From RYN-230 sp963841695 (GTDB lineage Bacteria; Actinomycetota; Actinomycetes; Streptosporangiales; Streptosporangiaceae): a stretch of DNA of 64,000 nt. Each line of letters starts with the position of its first letter. The stretch's first letter is position 1. Location: assembly GCA_963841695.1 (NCBI GenBank), contig CAWJDQ010000015.1, positions 372,001 through 436,000 of the forward strand, written 5' to 3'. The notes beneath the pieces were generated by a model. It saw only the letters and a program-made list of their open reading frames with translations, had not been told where the DNA came from and searched no databases. Position numbers and translations under genes: made by a program. Shown piece by piece: positions 44,524 through 54,567 of the stretch.

Positions 44524-46365
44524 TCACCGGTGCAGCCGGCTCTTCAGCGTCGACGTCAGGCTGGCCACCTCGCTGATCCCGAGCGCGCGGGAAAACAGCA
44601 GGTAGAGCAGGAGACCGCCGGCTCCGCCGAGGAGCGCGGTGACGAAACCGTAGATCGGGCCGGGCGCGAAGATCACGCCGACCATGAACGTCACCGCCCA
44701 CGCGAACAGGAGTGCCGGGATGGCGGCGCCGTGCAGCCGCCCGAGCGTGTCCGCGATCTGGCGGCCGTCCAGGCCGCCGAGACGGCGGCTGAGGATCCGC
44801 CAGGACACCACCGCGCCCACTAGCTGGGCCACCCCGAACGACGCGCCCAGGCCCTCCACGACGTGGCCGGTCGGGACCACGCTGAGCACGATCAGGCTGG
44901 TGCCGATGTTCGCCACCATGACCGCCACGCCGATGAACATCGGGGTGCGGCTGTCGTGCAGCGCGTAGAAGACCCGCAGCATGAGCTGGAACATCATGTA
45001 CGGCACCAGGCCGAGGGAGAAGACGCTGAACACCTCGCCGATGTAGCGCGCCTCGTCTGGCGTGGTGCTCCCGTGCCCGAACAGGAACTCGGCCAGCGGC
45101 GCCCCGAGCACGACGAGCAGCAGCGCAGCCGGCACCACGACGACCGAGGACAGCCGGACCCCGGTGGAGAAGTCGTCCCGGACCAGCGGGTAGCGGCGCT
45201 CCGCGGCATGCGCGCTCATCCGGGGCAGCAGGGCGGTGATCACCGAGACCCCGATGATCGCGTACGGCAGCTGGAACAGCTGCCAGGCGTAGCTGTAGGT
45301 GGAGAACGAGTCGTAGGCCGCGCCGGGCCGGGTGGAGGCGGCGTTCGCCACGTTCTGCACCACCAGGAAGGAAGCCTGGGTGGTCAGCACGTAGCCGACC
45401 AGCGGCGCGGCCATCCGGCGGATCTCGGCGACCTCAGCCCGCCGGAAGTCGAACCGGGGGCGCCACCGGAAGCCTGCCCGGCGCAGGAAGGGAATCAGGG
45501 CCGCGGTCTGCGCCACGATGCCCAGCGTGGTCCCGAAGCCGAGCAGCTCCACCTGGCCGGACGTGATGGTCCCGGGCTGGGTGCCGATGCCGCCGGTGGC
45601 GATGAACAGCAGCAGGACGAGGATCACCACGATGTTGTTGATCACCGGGGTCCACATGGGCGCGGCGAAGCGGCCGCGGGCGTTGAGGATCCCGCCCGCC
45701 AGCGAGCTCACCCCGTAGAAGAAGATCTGCGGGATGAAGAAATAGGCGAAGATCACCATCAGGTGGTACTCGGAGCCCTTGAGGGCGTGCGCGTACAAGT
45801 CAACCAGCAGGCTCGCGGCCAGCGTGGCCACCACGGTCAGGGCGAACAGCGCGCTGGTGGCCAGGGTGAACATCCGCTGGTCGTAAGCCTCGCCGCCGTC
45901 AGCGTCCCGCTTGGCCGCGGCGACGAGCAGCGGGACCACCACCGCGGTCAGGATGCCGCCGAGCATCAGGTCGTAGACCACGTTGGGCAGCGTGTTCGCG
46001 TTGTTGTAGGAGTTGGCGACCCCGGTCACGCCCAGCGCGTACACCAGCATCAGCGTGCGCAGGAAGCCGGTGCCCCGCGAGGCCAGCGTGCCGACGGCCA
46101 TCACCGAACTCGACCGGAGCAGGCTGCCGCTCTCCGGACCGGGGGCCGGCCGGGCCGCGGACCCCCGCCCGTCGCCCGGGCCGCCGGGGGCGGCCTGGCC
46201 CGGGCCGCTGGCTGGGTCCCGGTCCAGGTCGCGGTCACCGCCCTGGATCACGCCGCTGCCGACACGGCCGCCGCGGCCCGGGCTGTGATGCCGGCCGGGG
46301 GCACGGCGGTGCCCCCGGCCGCCGTCAGGGGCGGTCCAGCCGGCCTGGGGCGCTGGCGTACTCAT
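44524..46365 (-). CDS. murJ: MurJ lipid II flippase
   Basis: The protein has about 613 residues with some 14 membrane segments. The family opening is SVMAVGTLASRGTGFLRTLM, and NTLPNVVYDLMLGGILTAVV follows. FFIPQIFFYGVSSLAGGILN gives a charged central cavity helix. It moves the peptidoglycan precursor lipid II across the membrane. About 75 low-complexity residues precede the core. The start at 46365 has GAGGAG before it and overlaps the DUF6049 gene by 41 bp; an upstream in-frame ATG at 46449 would overlap more. No pseudokinase domain is fused at the C-terminus. Confidence 0.93.
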   Translation of the reverse strand: MSTPAPQAGWTAPDGGRGHRRAPGRHHSPGRGGRVGSGVIQGGDRDLDRDPASGPGQAAPGGPGDGRGSAARPAPGPESGSLLRSSSVMAVGTLASRGTGFLRTLMLVYALGVTGVANSYNNANTLPNVVYDLMLGGILTAVVVPLLVAAAKRDADGGEAYDQRMFTLATSALFALTVVATLAASLLVDLYAHALKGSEYHLMVIFAYFFIPQIFFYGVSSLAGGILNARGRFAAPMWTPVINNIVVILVLLLFIATGGIGTQPGTITSGQVELLGFGTTLGIVAQTAALIPFLRRAGFRWRPRFDFRRAEVAEIRRMAAPLVGYVLTTQASFLVVQNVANAASTRPGAAYDSFSTYSYAWQLFQLPYAIIGVSVITALLPRMSAHAAERRYPLVRDDFSTGVRLSSVVVVPAALLLVVLGAPLAEFLFGHGSTTPDEARYIGEVFSVFSLGLVPYMMFQLMLRVFYALHDSRTPMFIGVAVMVANIGTSLIVLSVVPTGHVVEGLGASFGVAQLVGAVVSWRILSRRLGGLDGRQIADTLGRLHGAAIPALLFAWAVTFMVGVIFAPGPIYGFVTALLGGAGGLLLYLLFSRALGISEVASLTSTLKSRLHR

Positions 46366-48793
46366 CCGGCTCCTCGGCTGTATCGCGGTCACGGGAGGGC
46401 TCGGAAACGACGGTATCCGGTTCGCCGGGTGATCCGGTGGGTTCCGCACCCTTCGCGTCCTGACCAGGGCCCGGGCTCTGGCGGGAGGTCAGGAACGCGC
46501 CCCGGGCGCCGCCCCGGCGGATAGCGCGGGCGATCGCGGTGATCACGAATACCGCGATCGCGATGGCCACGATGACCATGGCGGTGGTGCCGAAGTGGGT
46601 GGCGTCCACGGTGAGCTGGGCCTGGGCGCCGGGCAGGGGCGCCCCGTCCGGGGCGGCCAGGCTCAGCCTGAGCACCGTGGAGCCGGGCACCGAGGACCGG
46701 ACCTTGATCACCACCGTCCGCTGCTGGTGCGGGCCGATGGTCACGGTGGTCACCGAGGGGTGGATGGTCATCCGGCCCGGCGGCGCATGCACCCGCAGCA
46801 GCACGGTGACCGGGCGGCTCAGCCGGTTATTGATCGAGACCGGGACGGGCCCGGACTTCCCGGTCAGGGTGTCCTGGCCGGTGTCGATGATGCGGACCTG
46901 CCGGTCCTGTGCGGCGAGGTACCCGGAGATGCCCGCCACCAGGGCCTTGGCCTGGGCCGGGTCACCCCGCCAGGCGGAGGATTCCGTCGCGGCCACGGCG
47001 CCGGCCAGGTAACTGGACGCGGCTTGCCCGAACATGCTGGCCTGCAGCCGGATGCTGCCCTCCAGGCCCTTGACCTTGCGGAGCAGCGACCGGCGCAGTT
47101 CCCCGGGGCGTGCTTCTGCACCGGCGGCGGCACCCGCGGCACCTGCCCGGCGGCGGAGTCCTTGCTGAGCAGGCTGGCCAGGCTGGCCGGGCGCAGCCAG
47201 GGAGCGTCGTCGCTCTCGGTCAGCAGGGCCGCGGCCAGGCTGGGGGTGGGGTTCCACTGGCGGGGCGGGGTGATGACCACCGAGCGCGGGGTAGCCGGCG
47301 CCTCCGCGACGATCATCGCCGTCTCAGCCAGGAAAAGCTGCTCCGTCGCGAACGAGCTGACCGCCGTGGCGGCCTGCGCGGTGCTGGCCGACTGAGTGCT
47401 GGCTGGCCGGGTGGTGGCTGGCCGGGTGCTGGCGCGGGCCTGGGCGGCGGTCGGGCCGTCGGCCAGGACCTGGCTCAGCGTGCTGTCGGCCAGGGCCACC
47501 CGCAGCCCGCCGTCCACCCCGTCCAGCGCGGTGGTGATGGCGCTGGGCGTGTACAGCGTCGCGGTCTTCGGCGGCATCAGCGAGCTGTTCAGGATCACCG
47601 ACCGCCAGCCGCCCGCGGCCAGGTTGCCGAGGACCCCGTAGTCAGCGAACCCGCGGCCGGCCAGGCGATCGCGCCGGAGCCCGGCACGGCGGGGCGCTGG
47701 GTGCCGCCCAGGTAATTCCGGGCCACGCTGATCCCGATGTTCTGGGCCCGCTGCAAGTCGGTGTCCATGGCCGCGTGCGTGAGCGCGGAGACATCCACGT
47801 CCGCGTAAGGGGTGACGAAGTAATCCTGCTGCGCGGCCACCGAGCGCAGCCGGGCCAGCCAGGTCCGGGCGGCCGGGCTGGCTGGCCGGGTGACCGCACC
47901 GGAGCAGCTGGACGTGCCGCCCACCTGGTAGCTGCTGCGCATGACCCCCGCGGCGGACAGCACGCTGGGGTCGATGGCCCAGGTCAGGCCGGCGCGGACG
48001 GCTTCCGGTGTGCTGCCCGCCGCGAGCAGCCGGCTGAGCCGCCCGCCCGCCAGGCTCCTTTCCAGGCCACCGTTGAGCAGGGCCGGGCAGGCGGTCTGCT
48101 CCGGCGCGCTGAAGATCGGCCAGACCCAGGCGATCTTCATCCGCTGGGTCATCCCGGCGGCGGCCGCGGAGCCCGGCCAGAACGGCAGGAACGTCTGATC
48201 GGTGCTCAGCGCGGTGCCGCCGGAGGCCACCGAGTCCACCGAGGCCGCCAGCGGGTACACGCCGAACGAGGTCAGGGCCAGCCCCCTGGCGGGGATCGTG
48301 ACCGACCAGTGGTCCACCGCTCCCGGCGCCAGCGTGCCCGGCAGCTGCGCCGGGGTGCCCGTCGCGGTGAGGAACACCTGCAGGTTCCCGGCGGCGTACT
48401 CGCCCAGCGCGGCGCGGCTGGTCAGCGGGGCAGTGGACGACTGGAGCTGGACGCTCAGGCCGGATACCGCGGTCCGGGTCAGGTTGCTGACCGTGCCCTG
48501 CACGGTGACCGGGCGGCCGGGCTGCGCGGTCTGCGGGCTCACCGACGTGATGCCGATCGTCACCTGCGCCGCTGTGGCCGTGCCCACGGCCCCCCCCGTG
48601 CCCACGGCCGCGGCCGTGCCCACGGCCGCCCCCGCCGCATGCGTGGTCGAGGCGGCCGCGCCCGCCGTGGCCAGGGCCGGCCCCCGGCCATCAGCGCGGC
48701 GAAGGCGCAGGCCAGCGCGCAGCGCCGGGCCCGCCGAGGCCACGCCGGCCTGGCAGGCCTCTGGTCGCGCTGCGTTGGGCACTGACGCGGCAT
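46325..48793 (-). pseudogene. DUF6049-family secreted/membrane protein, three frame interruptions
   Basis: The gene upstream of murJ (position of Rv3909 in mycobacteria) is spread over frames. A signal peptide (RRCALACAFAALMAG) is out of frame with the body (VTIGITSVSPQTAQPGRPVT). Later pieces GFADYGVLGNLAAGGWRSVI and PGELRRSLLRKVKGLEGSIR lie in still other frames. Adding one base at the runs near 48681, 47650 and 47101 rejoins everything into about 823 residues. The C-terminus has an immunoglobulin-like part, one membrane helix (AMVIVAIAIAVFVITAIARA) and an acidic tail. Function unknown; it is probably envelope-linked. Confidence 0.82.
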
Positions 48794-48886
48794 GCCGGAA
48801 ATGCTATTGCCGTTCTCTGAGTGCTCTCCCACGATGAGCCCGGGATCCCTGGATTTCCCCCGGCCCACCCCTACCCCCTACCCTCA

Positions 48887-50365
48887 ATGCCCGTGCCGGA
48901 TACCACGCCCATCAGCCCGCAGCAGCGGAAGGCCGCAGCCGACCTGCTGCGCAAGACGGCCCTACCCGCCGCCGAGCTGGGCCGCATCTTCGCGCGCCAC
49001 GGGCACGAGCTGGCGCTGGTCGGCGGGCCGGTCCGGGACGTATTCCTCGGCCGCACGCACAACGACCTGGACCTGGCCACGGACGCCACCCCGCCGGAGG
49101 TCCTGGCCATTGCCCGGGAGTGGGCCGACAAGGTGTGGGAAACCGGCATCGAGTTCGGCACCGTCGGGCTGCGCCGGGGCGACACCATTCTCGAGATCAC
49201 CACCTACCGGAGCGAGACCTACGTGCCTGACTCGCGGAAGCCCGCGGGCATCCGGTACGGCACGTCCCTGGAGGCCGACCTGCGGCGCCGGGACTTCACC
49301 GTGAACGCGATGGCGGCCCGGCTGCCGTCACTGGAGCTGGTCGACCCCTTCGGCGGCCTGCGGGACCTGCGGGACAAGGTGCTGCGCACGCCCGGGAGCC
49401 CGCAGGAGTCGTTCACCGACGATCCGCTGCGGATGATGCGCGCGGCCCGGTTCACCGCCCAGCTCGGCTTCACCGTGGCGCCGGAGGTGGCCGAGGCCAT
49501 GCGGCAGCTGGCCCCGCGGCTGTCGGTGGTGTCCGCGGAGCGGATCCGGGATGAGCTCAGCAAGCTGCTCCTGGCCCCCCGGCCGCACGACCCGGTGCGC
49601 GGGATCGAGCTGATGGTGGACACCGGGGTCGCGGACATCGTCCTGCCCGAGGTGCCCAGGCTGCGGCTGGAGACCGACGAGCACATGCGGCACAAGGACG
49701 TGTACCAGCACTCGCTGACCGTGCTGGAGCAGTCCGTCGGGCTGGAGGAGCGTTACGGGCTGCTGCCGGACCTGGTGGTCCGGCTGGCGGCGCTGCTGCA
49801 CGACATCGGCAAGCCCCGGACCCGCTCGCTGCTCGCGGACGGGCGGGTGGCCTTCCACCACCACGAGGTGGTCGGCGCGGCCATGGCCCGGTCCCGGCTC
49901 AGGGCGCTGCGCTTCCCGTCGGCGGTGGTGGCCGACGTGACCACCCTGATCGCTCTGCACCTGCGGTTCCACGGGTACGGGCCGGGTGAGTGGACCGACT
50001 CCGCGGTCCGCCGCTACGTGCGCGACGCCGGGCCGCTGCTGACCCGGCTGCAGGTGCTGACCCGGGCCGACTGCACCACGCGGAACAAGGCCAAGGCTGC
50101 GCGCCTGGCCCGGGCGCAGGACGGCCTGGAGGAGCGCATCGTGGCGCTCAGCGCCCAGGAGGAGCTCAAGAAGATCCGGCCTGACCTGGACGGGAACCAG
50201 ATCATGACCATCCTGGGCCTGCCGCCCGGCCCGGACGTCGGCCGGGCTTACCAGTACCTGCTGGAGCTGCGGATGGAGCACGGCCCGCTCGGCCCGGAGC
50301 GGGCCACCCGCGAACTGCTGCGCTGGGCCGAGGCCGAGGGGCTGGGCGTACCGCCTCGAGATTAG
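48887..50365 (+). CDS. cca: CCA tRNA nucleotidyltransferase
   Basis: The enzyme has about 492 residues. It has the class II nucleotidyltransferase motif ALVGGPVRDVFLGRTHNDLD (catalytic D-x-D), the neck motif RRRDFTVNAMA and the RMMRAARF segment. An HD domain (LAALLHDIGKPRTRSLLADG, then HHHEVVGAAM) follows. It adds or repairs the CCA end of tRNAs, which matters here since the tRNA-Ile gene does not encode CCA. The start at 48887 is close to the family start; 48821 is also open. Its end overlaps the MFS gene by four bases, tail to tail. Confidence 0.95.
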   Translation: MPVPDTTPISPQQRKAAADLLRKTALPAAELGRIFARHGHELALVGGPVRDVFLGRTHNDLDLATDATPPEVLAIAREWADKVWETGIEFGTVGLRRGDTILEITTYRSETYVPDSRKPAGIRYGTSLEADLRRRDFTVNAMAARLPSLELVDPFGGLRDLRDKVLRTPGSPQESFTDDPLRMMRAARFTAQLGFTVAPEVAEAMRQLAPRLSVVSAERIRDELSKLLLAPRPHDPVRGIELMVDTGVADIVLPEVPRLRLETDEHMRHKDVYQHSLTVLEQSVGLEERYGLLPDLVVRLAALLHDIGKPRTRSLLADGRVAFHHHEVVGAAMARSRLRALRFPSAVVADVTTLIALHLRFHGYGPGEWTDSAVRRYVRDAGPLLTRLQVLTRADCTTRNKAKAARLARAQDGLEERIVALSAQEELKKIRPDLDGNQIMTILGLPPGPDVGRAYQYLLELRMEHGPLGPERATRELLRWAEAEGLGVPPRD

Positions 50366-51747
50366 CCATCAGCTGGCGCGGGCAGTCGGCGCACGGCCAG
50401 CCAGTAGCCCGCAGCCACAATTACGTAGCCGACGGCAACGGCTCCGACGAGCACATGCGACTTACCGGTCAGCGGCATGAACGGCACGCTGAGCAGGGCT
50501 CCTGCCGCGAACGTGATGTTGAACATCATGTCGTACAGGGAGAACGCCCGGCCACGGTAGTCATCAGGCAGCTGTTCCTGCAGGATCGTGGTGGCGCAGA
50601 TCGCGATGCCCTGCCCGGCCAGGCCCAGGCAGAACCCCATGACCAGGTACCCGATCTGGCCGAAAGTCTCTCCCAGGACGCCGATCACCACTGCGCTCGC
50701 GGCGAGCAGCACGGCTATGAAGGCTGACTTGGCCAGCCGCCTGGTCACTGGCGGAGTGACCAGGGCCGCGCAGAAGTAGCCGACGGCCACGAATGCGACC
50801 AGGTAGCCGTAATGAGTTTCCGCCGTGCTCGGGGCGGCGCCACGGTAGAAGTAGTTCCGGTACAGCAGGATCGACATCAGGAACAAGATCCCGTACAGGA
50901 ACCGGTTGCCGCCGGTGCCGCCGAGCGCGGACGCGGGGTCGCGGCGCCTGCTGACATAGCGCACGCCAGCCACCAGTCCGACGGCGACCACGCCGAGTTC
51001 CCTCAGGACGTGGCCTGGCGCTGGCTGGCCCGGTTCCCGCACCGGGCCGAGCGAATCCCGGCCCAGGGTCCTGGCGACCAGGCTGGCGGCGATATAGCAC
51101 GCGCCCGCGACGAGAAGCGTTATTGCGGCACCACCCTCGGTGTCGCCGGTGGCCGCGTTCACGCCCAGGCCGACGAGCCCGCCGATCGCGGCCACCGTCC
51201 CGCCGGCGGTCGGTGACACCGAGTTCCCCATGACCAGCTTGTCCCCGTCTACGACGTGCGGCAGCGCGGCGGACAGCGAGGACAAGAAGAATCGGTTCAC
51301 GCCGAGGACCAGCAGCACGGCGACATAGAGCGGCGGCCCGAGGTTGCCCGACGCCATCAGGGCTGCGGTCAGTGCCACGAAGAGCGAGCGCAGCAGGGCG
51401 GAGTAGACCAGGATCTGGCGCCGCGACCAGCGGTCGATGAACACGCCCGCGAACGGGCCGATCAGGGAGTACGGCGCGTACAAGACGGCGAACGCGGCGG
51501 CCCCCTTCGCCGGGTTCGGGAACGTCGCCGCGTTGAAGAACACGTACGTGCCCAGGCCGGCGGTGAAGATGCCGTCGCCTGCCTGCGAGATAAGCCTGGT
51601 CGACAGCAGCCGCCGGAAGTCATGCTCAGCCCAGACGATGCGCAGATCATGCAGGAAAGAACCGTGCGGCCCCGGCGCGGACGGAGCAGGCTGGCCGGGC
51701 GCCTGCGGCGCAGCCTGCCCCGGGAGAGTGGGCTCCTGCCTGGACAC
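50362..51747 (-). CDS. MFS transporter
   Basis: The 461-residue protein has about 12 membrane segments. The loop after helix 2 reads GVFIDRWSRRQILVYSALLR, the MFS motif A pattern. NRFFLSSLSAALPHVVDGDK resembles exporters of the DHA3/enterobactin type often found in actinobacteria. The substrate is unknown. The start is the GTG at 51747. Its upstream side is bounded by a terminator-like hairpin of ino1. Confidence 0.88.
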   Translation of the reverse strand: MSRQEPTLPGQAAPQAPGQPAPSAPGPHGSFLHDLRIVWAEHDFRRLLSTRLISQAGDGIFTAGLGTYVFFNAATFPNPAKGAAAFAVLYAPYSLIGPFAGVFIDRWSRRQILVYSALLRSLFVALTAALMASGNLGPPLYVAVLLVLGVNRFFLSSLSAALPHVVDGDKLVMGNSVSPTAGGTVAAIGGLVGLGVNAATGDTEGGAAITLLVAGACYIAASLVARTLGRDSLGPVREPGQPAPGHVLRELGVVAVGLVAGVRYVSRRRDPASALGGTGGNRFLYGILFLMSILLYRNYFYRGAAPSTAETHYGYLVAFVAVGYFCAALVTPPVTRRLAKSAFIAVLLAASAVVIGVLGETFGQIGYLVMGFCLGLAGQGIAICATTILQEQLPDDYRGRAFSLYDMMFNITFAAGALLSVPFMPLTGKSHVLVGAVAVGYVIVAAGYWLAVRRLPAPADG

Positions 51748-51859
51748 GGGACACAGCCTATGGCCCGCGCCCGGGACCGGCCAGACAGCCCCGCGCGCCC
51801 GGGCAGACGGGCTGGACTGCCTCCTGCGGCGGCGTTCCGGCCCGGGTCATGGACAAGAG

Positions 51860-51892
51860 GGACGGGAGCCCAGCCGAGCTCGGCTCCCGTCC
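51860..51892 (-). terminator. Hairpin terminator after ino1
   Basis: Perfect 11-bp arms GGACGGGAGCC and GGCTCCCGTCC with an 11-base loop lie 39 bp past the ino1 stop. No T-run follows, as is common in GC-rich actinobacteria. It would separate ino1 from the MFS gene. Confidence 0.65.
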
Positions 51893-51930
51893 GGTGCTGC
51901 TGCTAGCGCTCGATACTCAGCGCCCGGTGC

Positions 51931-53010
51931 TCAGCGGTCGATCTCGCCGCGGATGAACTGCTCCACCAGGTCGCGGGCGGTGTCGTCATCGTACTGCTCC
52001 GGCGGCGACTTCATGAAGTACGACGCCGCGGACAGGATGGGGCCGCCGACGCCGCGGTCCTTGGCGATCTTCGCCGCGCGGATCGCGTCGATGATCACGC
52101 CCGCGGAGTTCGGCGAGTCCCAGACCTCCAGCTTGTACTCCAGGTTGAGCGGGACATCGCCGAAGGCCCGCCCCTCGAGCCGGATGTAGGCCCACTTCCG
52201 GTCGTCCAGCCAGGGCACGTGGTCGGAGGGGCCGATGTGCACGGCGGCCTTCTCCATCTCGTGCGGGATCTGGGACGTCACCGACTGGGTCTTGGACACC
52301 TTCTTGGACTGCAGGCGCTTGCGCTCCAGCATGTTCATGAAGTCCATGTTGCCGCCGAAGTTGAGCTGGTACGTGCGCAGCAGCTCCACCCCGCGGTCCT
52401 CGAACAGCTTGGCCAGCACCCGGTGCGTAATGGTGGCGCCGACCTGCGACTTGATGTCGTCACCGATGATCGGCACGCCCGCCGCGGTGAACTTCGCGGC
52501 CCACTCCGGGTCGGAGGCGATGAACACCGGCAGCGCGTTCACGAACGCCACGCCGGCGTCGATGGCGCACTGGGCGTAGAAGCGGTCAGCCTGCTCGGAC
52601 CCGACCGGGAGGTAGGACACCAGGACGTCGGCGGCGCAGTCGCGGAGGGCCTGCACCACGTCCACCGCCGGGTCGGGCGACTCGGAGATCATCTCCTGGT
52701 AGTACTCGCCCAGCCCGTCCAGGGTGGGGCCGCGCTGCACGGTGACCCCGGTGGGCGCCACGTCGCAGATCTTGATGGTGTTGTTCTCACTGGCCAGGAT
52801 GGCCTCGGCCAGATCCCGTCCCACCTTCTTCGCGTCCACGTCGAAGGCGGCGACGAACTCCACGTCCCGCACGTGGTAGTCGCCGAAGTTCACGTGCATG
52901 AGCCCAGGAACCCGGTCCCCGGGGTCGGCATCCTTGTAGTACTCCACGCCCTGGATCAGGGAGCTGGCGCAGTTACCCACGCCAACGATGGCCACCCGAA
53001 CCGAACCCAT
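51931..53010 (-). CDS. ino1: Inositol-3-phosphate synthase
   Basis: The 359-residue enzyme converts glucose-6-phosphate to inositol-3-phosphate with NAD. Key parts are VRVAIVGVGNCASSLIQGVE (NAD-binding), CDVAPTGVTVQRGPTLDGLG, and PIIGDDIKSQVGATITHRVL with active-site lysines. Inositol feeds mycothiol and phosphatidylinositol lipids in actinobacteria. The ATG at 53010 has AAGGAG nine bases before it. A padR gene lies 63 bp upstream on the same strand. Confidence 0.97.
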   Translation of the reverse strand: MGSVRVAIVGVGNCASSLIQGVEYYKDADPGDRVPGLMHVNFGDYHVRDVEFVAAFDVDAKKVGRDLAEAILASENNTIKICDVAPTGVTVQRGPTLDGLGEYYQEMISESPDPAVDVVQALRDCAADVLVSYLPVGSEQADRFYAQCAIDAGVAFVNALPVFIASDPEWAAKFTAAGVPIIGDDIKSQVGATITHRVLAKLFEDRGVELLRTYQLNFGGNMDFMNMLERKRLQSKKVSKTQSVTSQIPHEMEKAAVHIGPSDHVPWLDDRKWAYIRLEGRAFGDVPLNLEYKLEVWDSPNSAGVIIDAIRAAKIAKDRGVGGPILSAASYFMKSPPEQYDDDTARDLVEQFIRGEIDR

Positions 53011-53073
53011 GGGGACACACTCCTTCTCTCGCCGCACGATGGTGGCGTCAGATTTTTCTTTAGTCGGCCGCGA

Positions 53074-53694
53074 TCAGTCAGCCGTGTCAGTTCCGTCAGC
53101 CGGGCCAGGCCCTGGCCCGGTGCCGCCGGGCCGGGCGGGGGTGTCCGCCTGGCGCTCGGAGGCGATCAGCTCGTTCAGCCAGCGGACCTCCCGCTCGACC
53201 GATTCCAGGCCGTGCCGGTGCAGTTCGAGCGTGTAGCTGTCCATCCGCTCCCGCGTCCGGGCCATGGCCGCGCGCACCCCGTCCAGCCGCTCTTCCAGCC
53301 GGCTGCGGCGCCCTTCGAGGATGCGCAGCCGGATGTCAGCCTGGGTCTGGCCGAAGAACGCGAAGTGCACACCGAACCCGTCGTCGTCCCAGGCCGCCGG
53401 GCCGGACTCGGTGAGCAGCTGCTCGAGCCGCTCCTTGCCGTCCGCGGTGAGCCGGTAGACGATCTTCGATCGCCGGCCGCTCAGCGGCTTGGCCGTGCCC
53501 TCCGGAGCCTCCTCCGCGATCAGCCCCTGGGCCAGGAGCAGCTTCAGGCACGGGTACAGCGACCCGTACCCGAACGCCCGGAACGCACCGAGCATGGAGT
53601 TCAGCCGCTTGCGCAGCTCATATCCGTGCATCGGCGTCTCGTGCAGCAGCCCCAGCACGGCGAGCTCCAGCACGCGTGACCGTTGCCCCACCAT
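53074..53694 (-). CDS. PadR-family transcriptional regulator
   Basis: The 206-residue protein has the winged helix of the PadR family (LELAVLGLLHETPMHGYELR, then GSLYPCLKLLLAQGLIAEE). A long C-terminal helical region for dimerisation follows (RLEERLDGVRAAMARTRERM). It precedes ino1 by 63 bp, as in many actinobacteria, and probably represses the operon and itself through the palindrome at 53800-53824. The start at 53694 (MVGQRSRVLELAV) is the family-typical one. Confidence 0.93.
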   Translation of the reverse strand: MVGQRSRVLELAVLGLLHETPMHGYELRKRLNSMLGAFRAFGYGSLYPCLKLLLAQGLIAEEAPEGTAKPLSGRRSKIVYRLTADGKERLEQLLTESGPAAWDDDGFGVHFAFFGQTQADIRLRILEGRRSRLEERLDGVRAAMARTRERMDSYTLELHRHGLESVEREVRWLNELIASERQADTPARPGGTGPGPGPADGTDTAD

Positions 53695-53799
53695 GCCTGC
53701 CCGCACCTCCCGTCCACGTGGCCCGGGCCGCGGGGCCCGTGCTGGCCGTCCGGGCGAGAAGTCCGGGCCGCCAGGACAGTATGCCCGCATTGTGCCAAA

Positions 53800-53824
53800 G
53801 CGATGTATCGAACCGATACATCGC
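53800..53824. promoter_or_regulatory. PadR-type palindromic operator
   Basis: Perfect 11-bp arms GCGATGTATCG and CGATACATCGC are separated by AAC. They contain the ATGT-N11-ACAT pattern of PadR sites. It lies 106 bp upstream of padR and 133 bp upstream of the divergent DUF5318 gene, so it could serve both. Confidence 0.75.
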
Positions 53825-53956
53825 CAAGATATGCGGCACCCGGAGTCCGCGCAACTCCGCGTTCACCGGCCGTTTCCCGGACACCTGCCGCGAATACCTG
53901 AACAGGAGGCCAGCCAGGGCTCGGAGCGCTGCGGCTTCCGTCGTACGCTGTCGGAG

Positions 53957-54361
53957 ATGGGAGTTCGGCGATCGGTCGTGGATTACGGGCTTGCCCGGCG
54001 GGCAACGCTCGCCTCCGTGCTGGCCGGGCACACCACGGTCGCCGACGTCTGCGACGCGCACCCCTATCTGCTCCGGGCGGCCAAGTTTCACGGTGAAGCC
54101 ACCGACACGGCCTGCCCCATCTGCCGCAGGACCAAGCTGACCCACGTCACCTACGTGTACGGGGACGAACTCGGCCCCTACGCGGGACGGGTGAAGCAGG
54201 GTCCGGAACTAGCGGAGATGGCGTCCGAATACGGGGAGTTCCGGGTATATGTGGTCGAGGTCTGCCAAAGTTGTGCCTGGAACCACCTTGCCTCGTCCTA
54301 TGTTCTCGGCACGGGCGAGCCACGCACGCGGCGCAGCAGGCGGGCCCGGGCCGGCGAATAA
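53957..54361 (+). CDS. DUF5318-family small zinc-ribbon-like protein
   Basis: The 134-residue protein reads VDYGLARRATLASVLAGHTT, then DACPICRR-like TACPICRRTKLTHVTYVYGD and VYVVEVCQSCAWNHLASSYV. Two CxxC pairs suggest a zinc ribbon. The family occurs between padR-ino1 and a class A PBP gene in actinobacteria and has no known function. It is divergent from padR and shares the spacer containing the PadR palindrome. Confidence 0.88.
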   Translation: MGVRRSVVDYGLARRATLASVLAGHTTVADVCDAHPYLLRAAKFHGEATDTACPICRRTKLTHVTYVYGDELGPYAGRVKQGPELAEMASEYGEFRVYVVEVCQSCAWNHLASSYVLGTGEPRTRRSRRARAGE

Positions 54362-54567
54362 CGGCTGGGCAGGAAGCTGCCGCCCATCCAGGGCGGTCGG
54401 CTGGGCCAGTGCCACCGGGCAGGGCCGGCCCCGGAAGCCAAGCGCGCGTCATGCAGATGTGACGAATTTCTAACCTGCGCCGGATGGCTTGCGTCACCGG
54501 ATACCGTGAGGCCCGGCGGTCGGCCTCATGCTCGCCCACGACTGCCTCACCCAACCAGCGAGGACGC

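Noticed and set aside
44863..46524. A 553-codon plus-strand open frame opposite murJ
   Set aside because: The sequence is low-complexity His/Gly/Arg and antisense to a clear MurJ; no ribosome binding site.
52219..53679. A 486-codon plus-strand open frame opposite ino1 and padR
   Set aside because: Both minus-strand genes match their families throughout; the opposite frame is a GC artefact.
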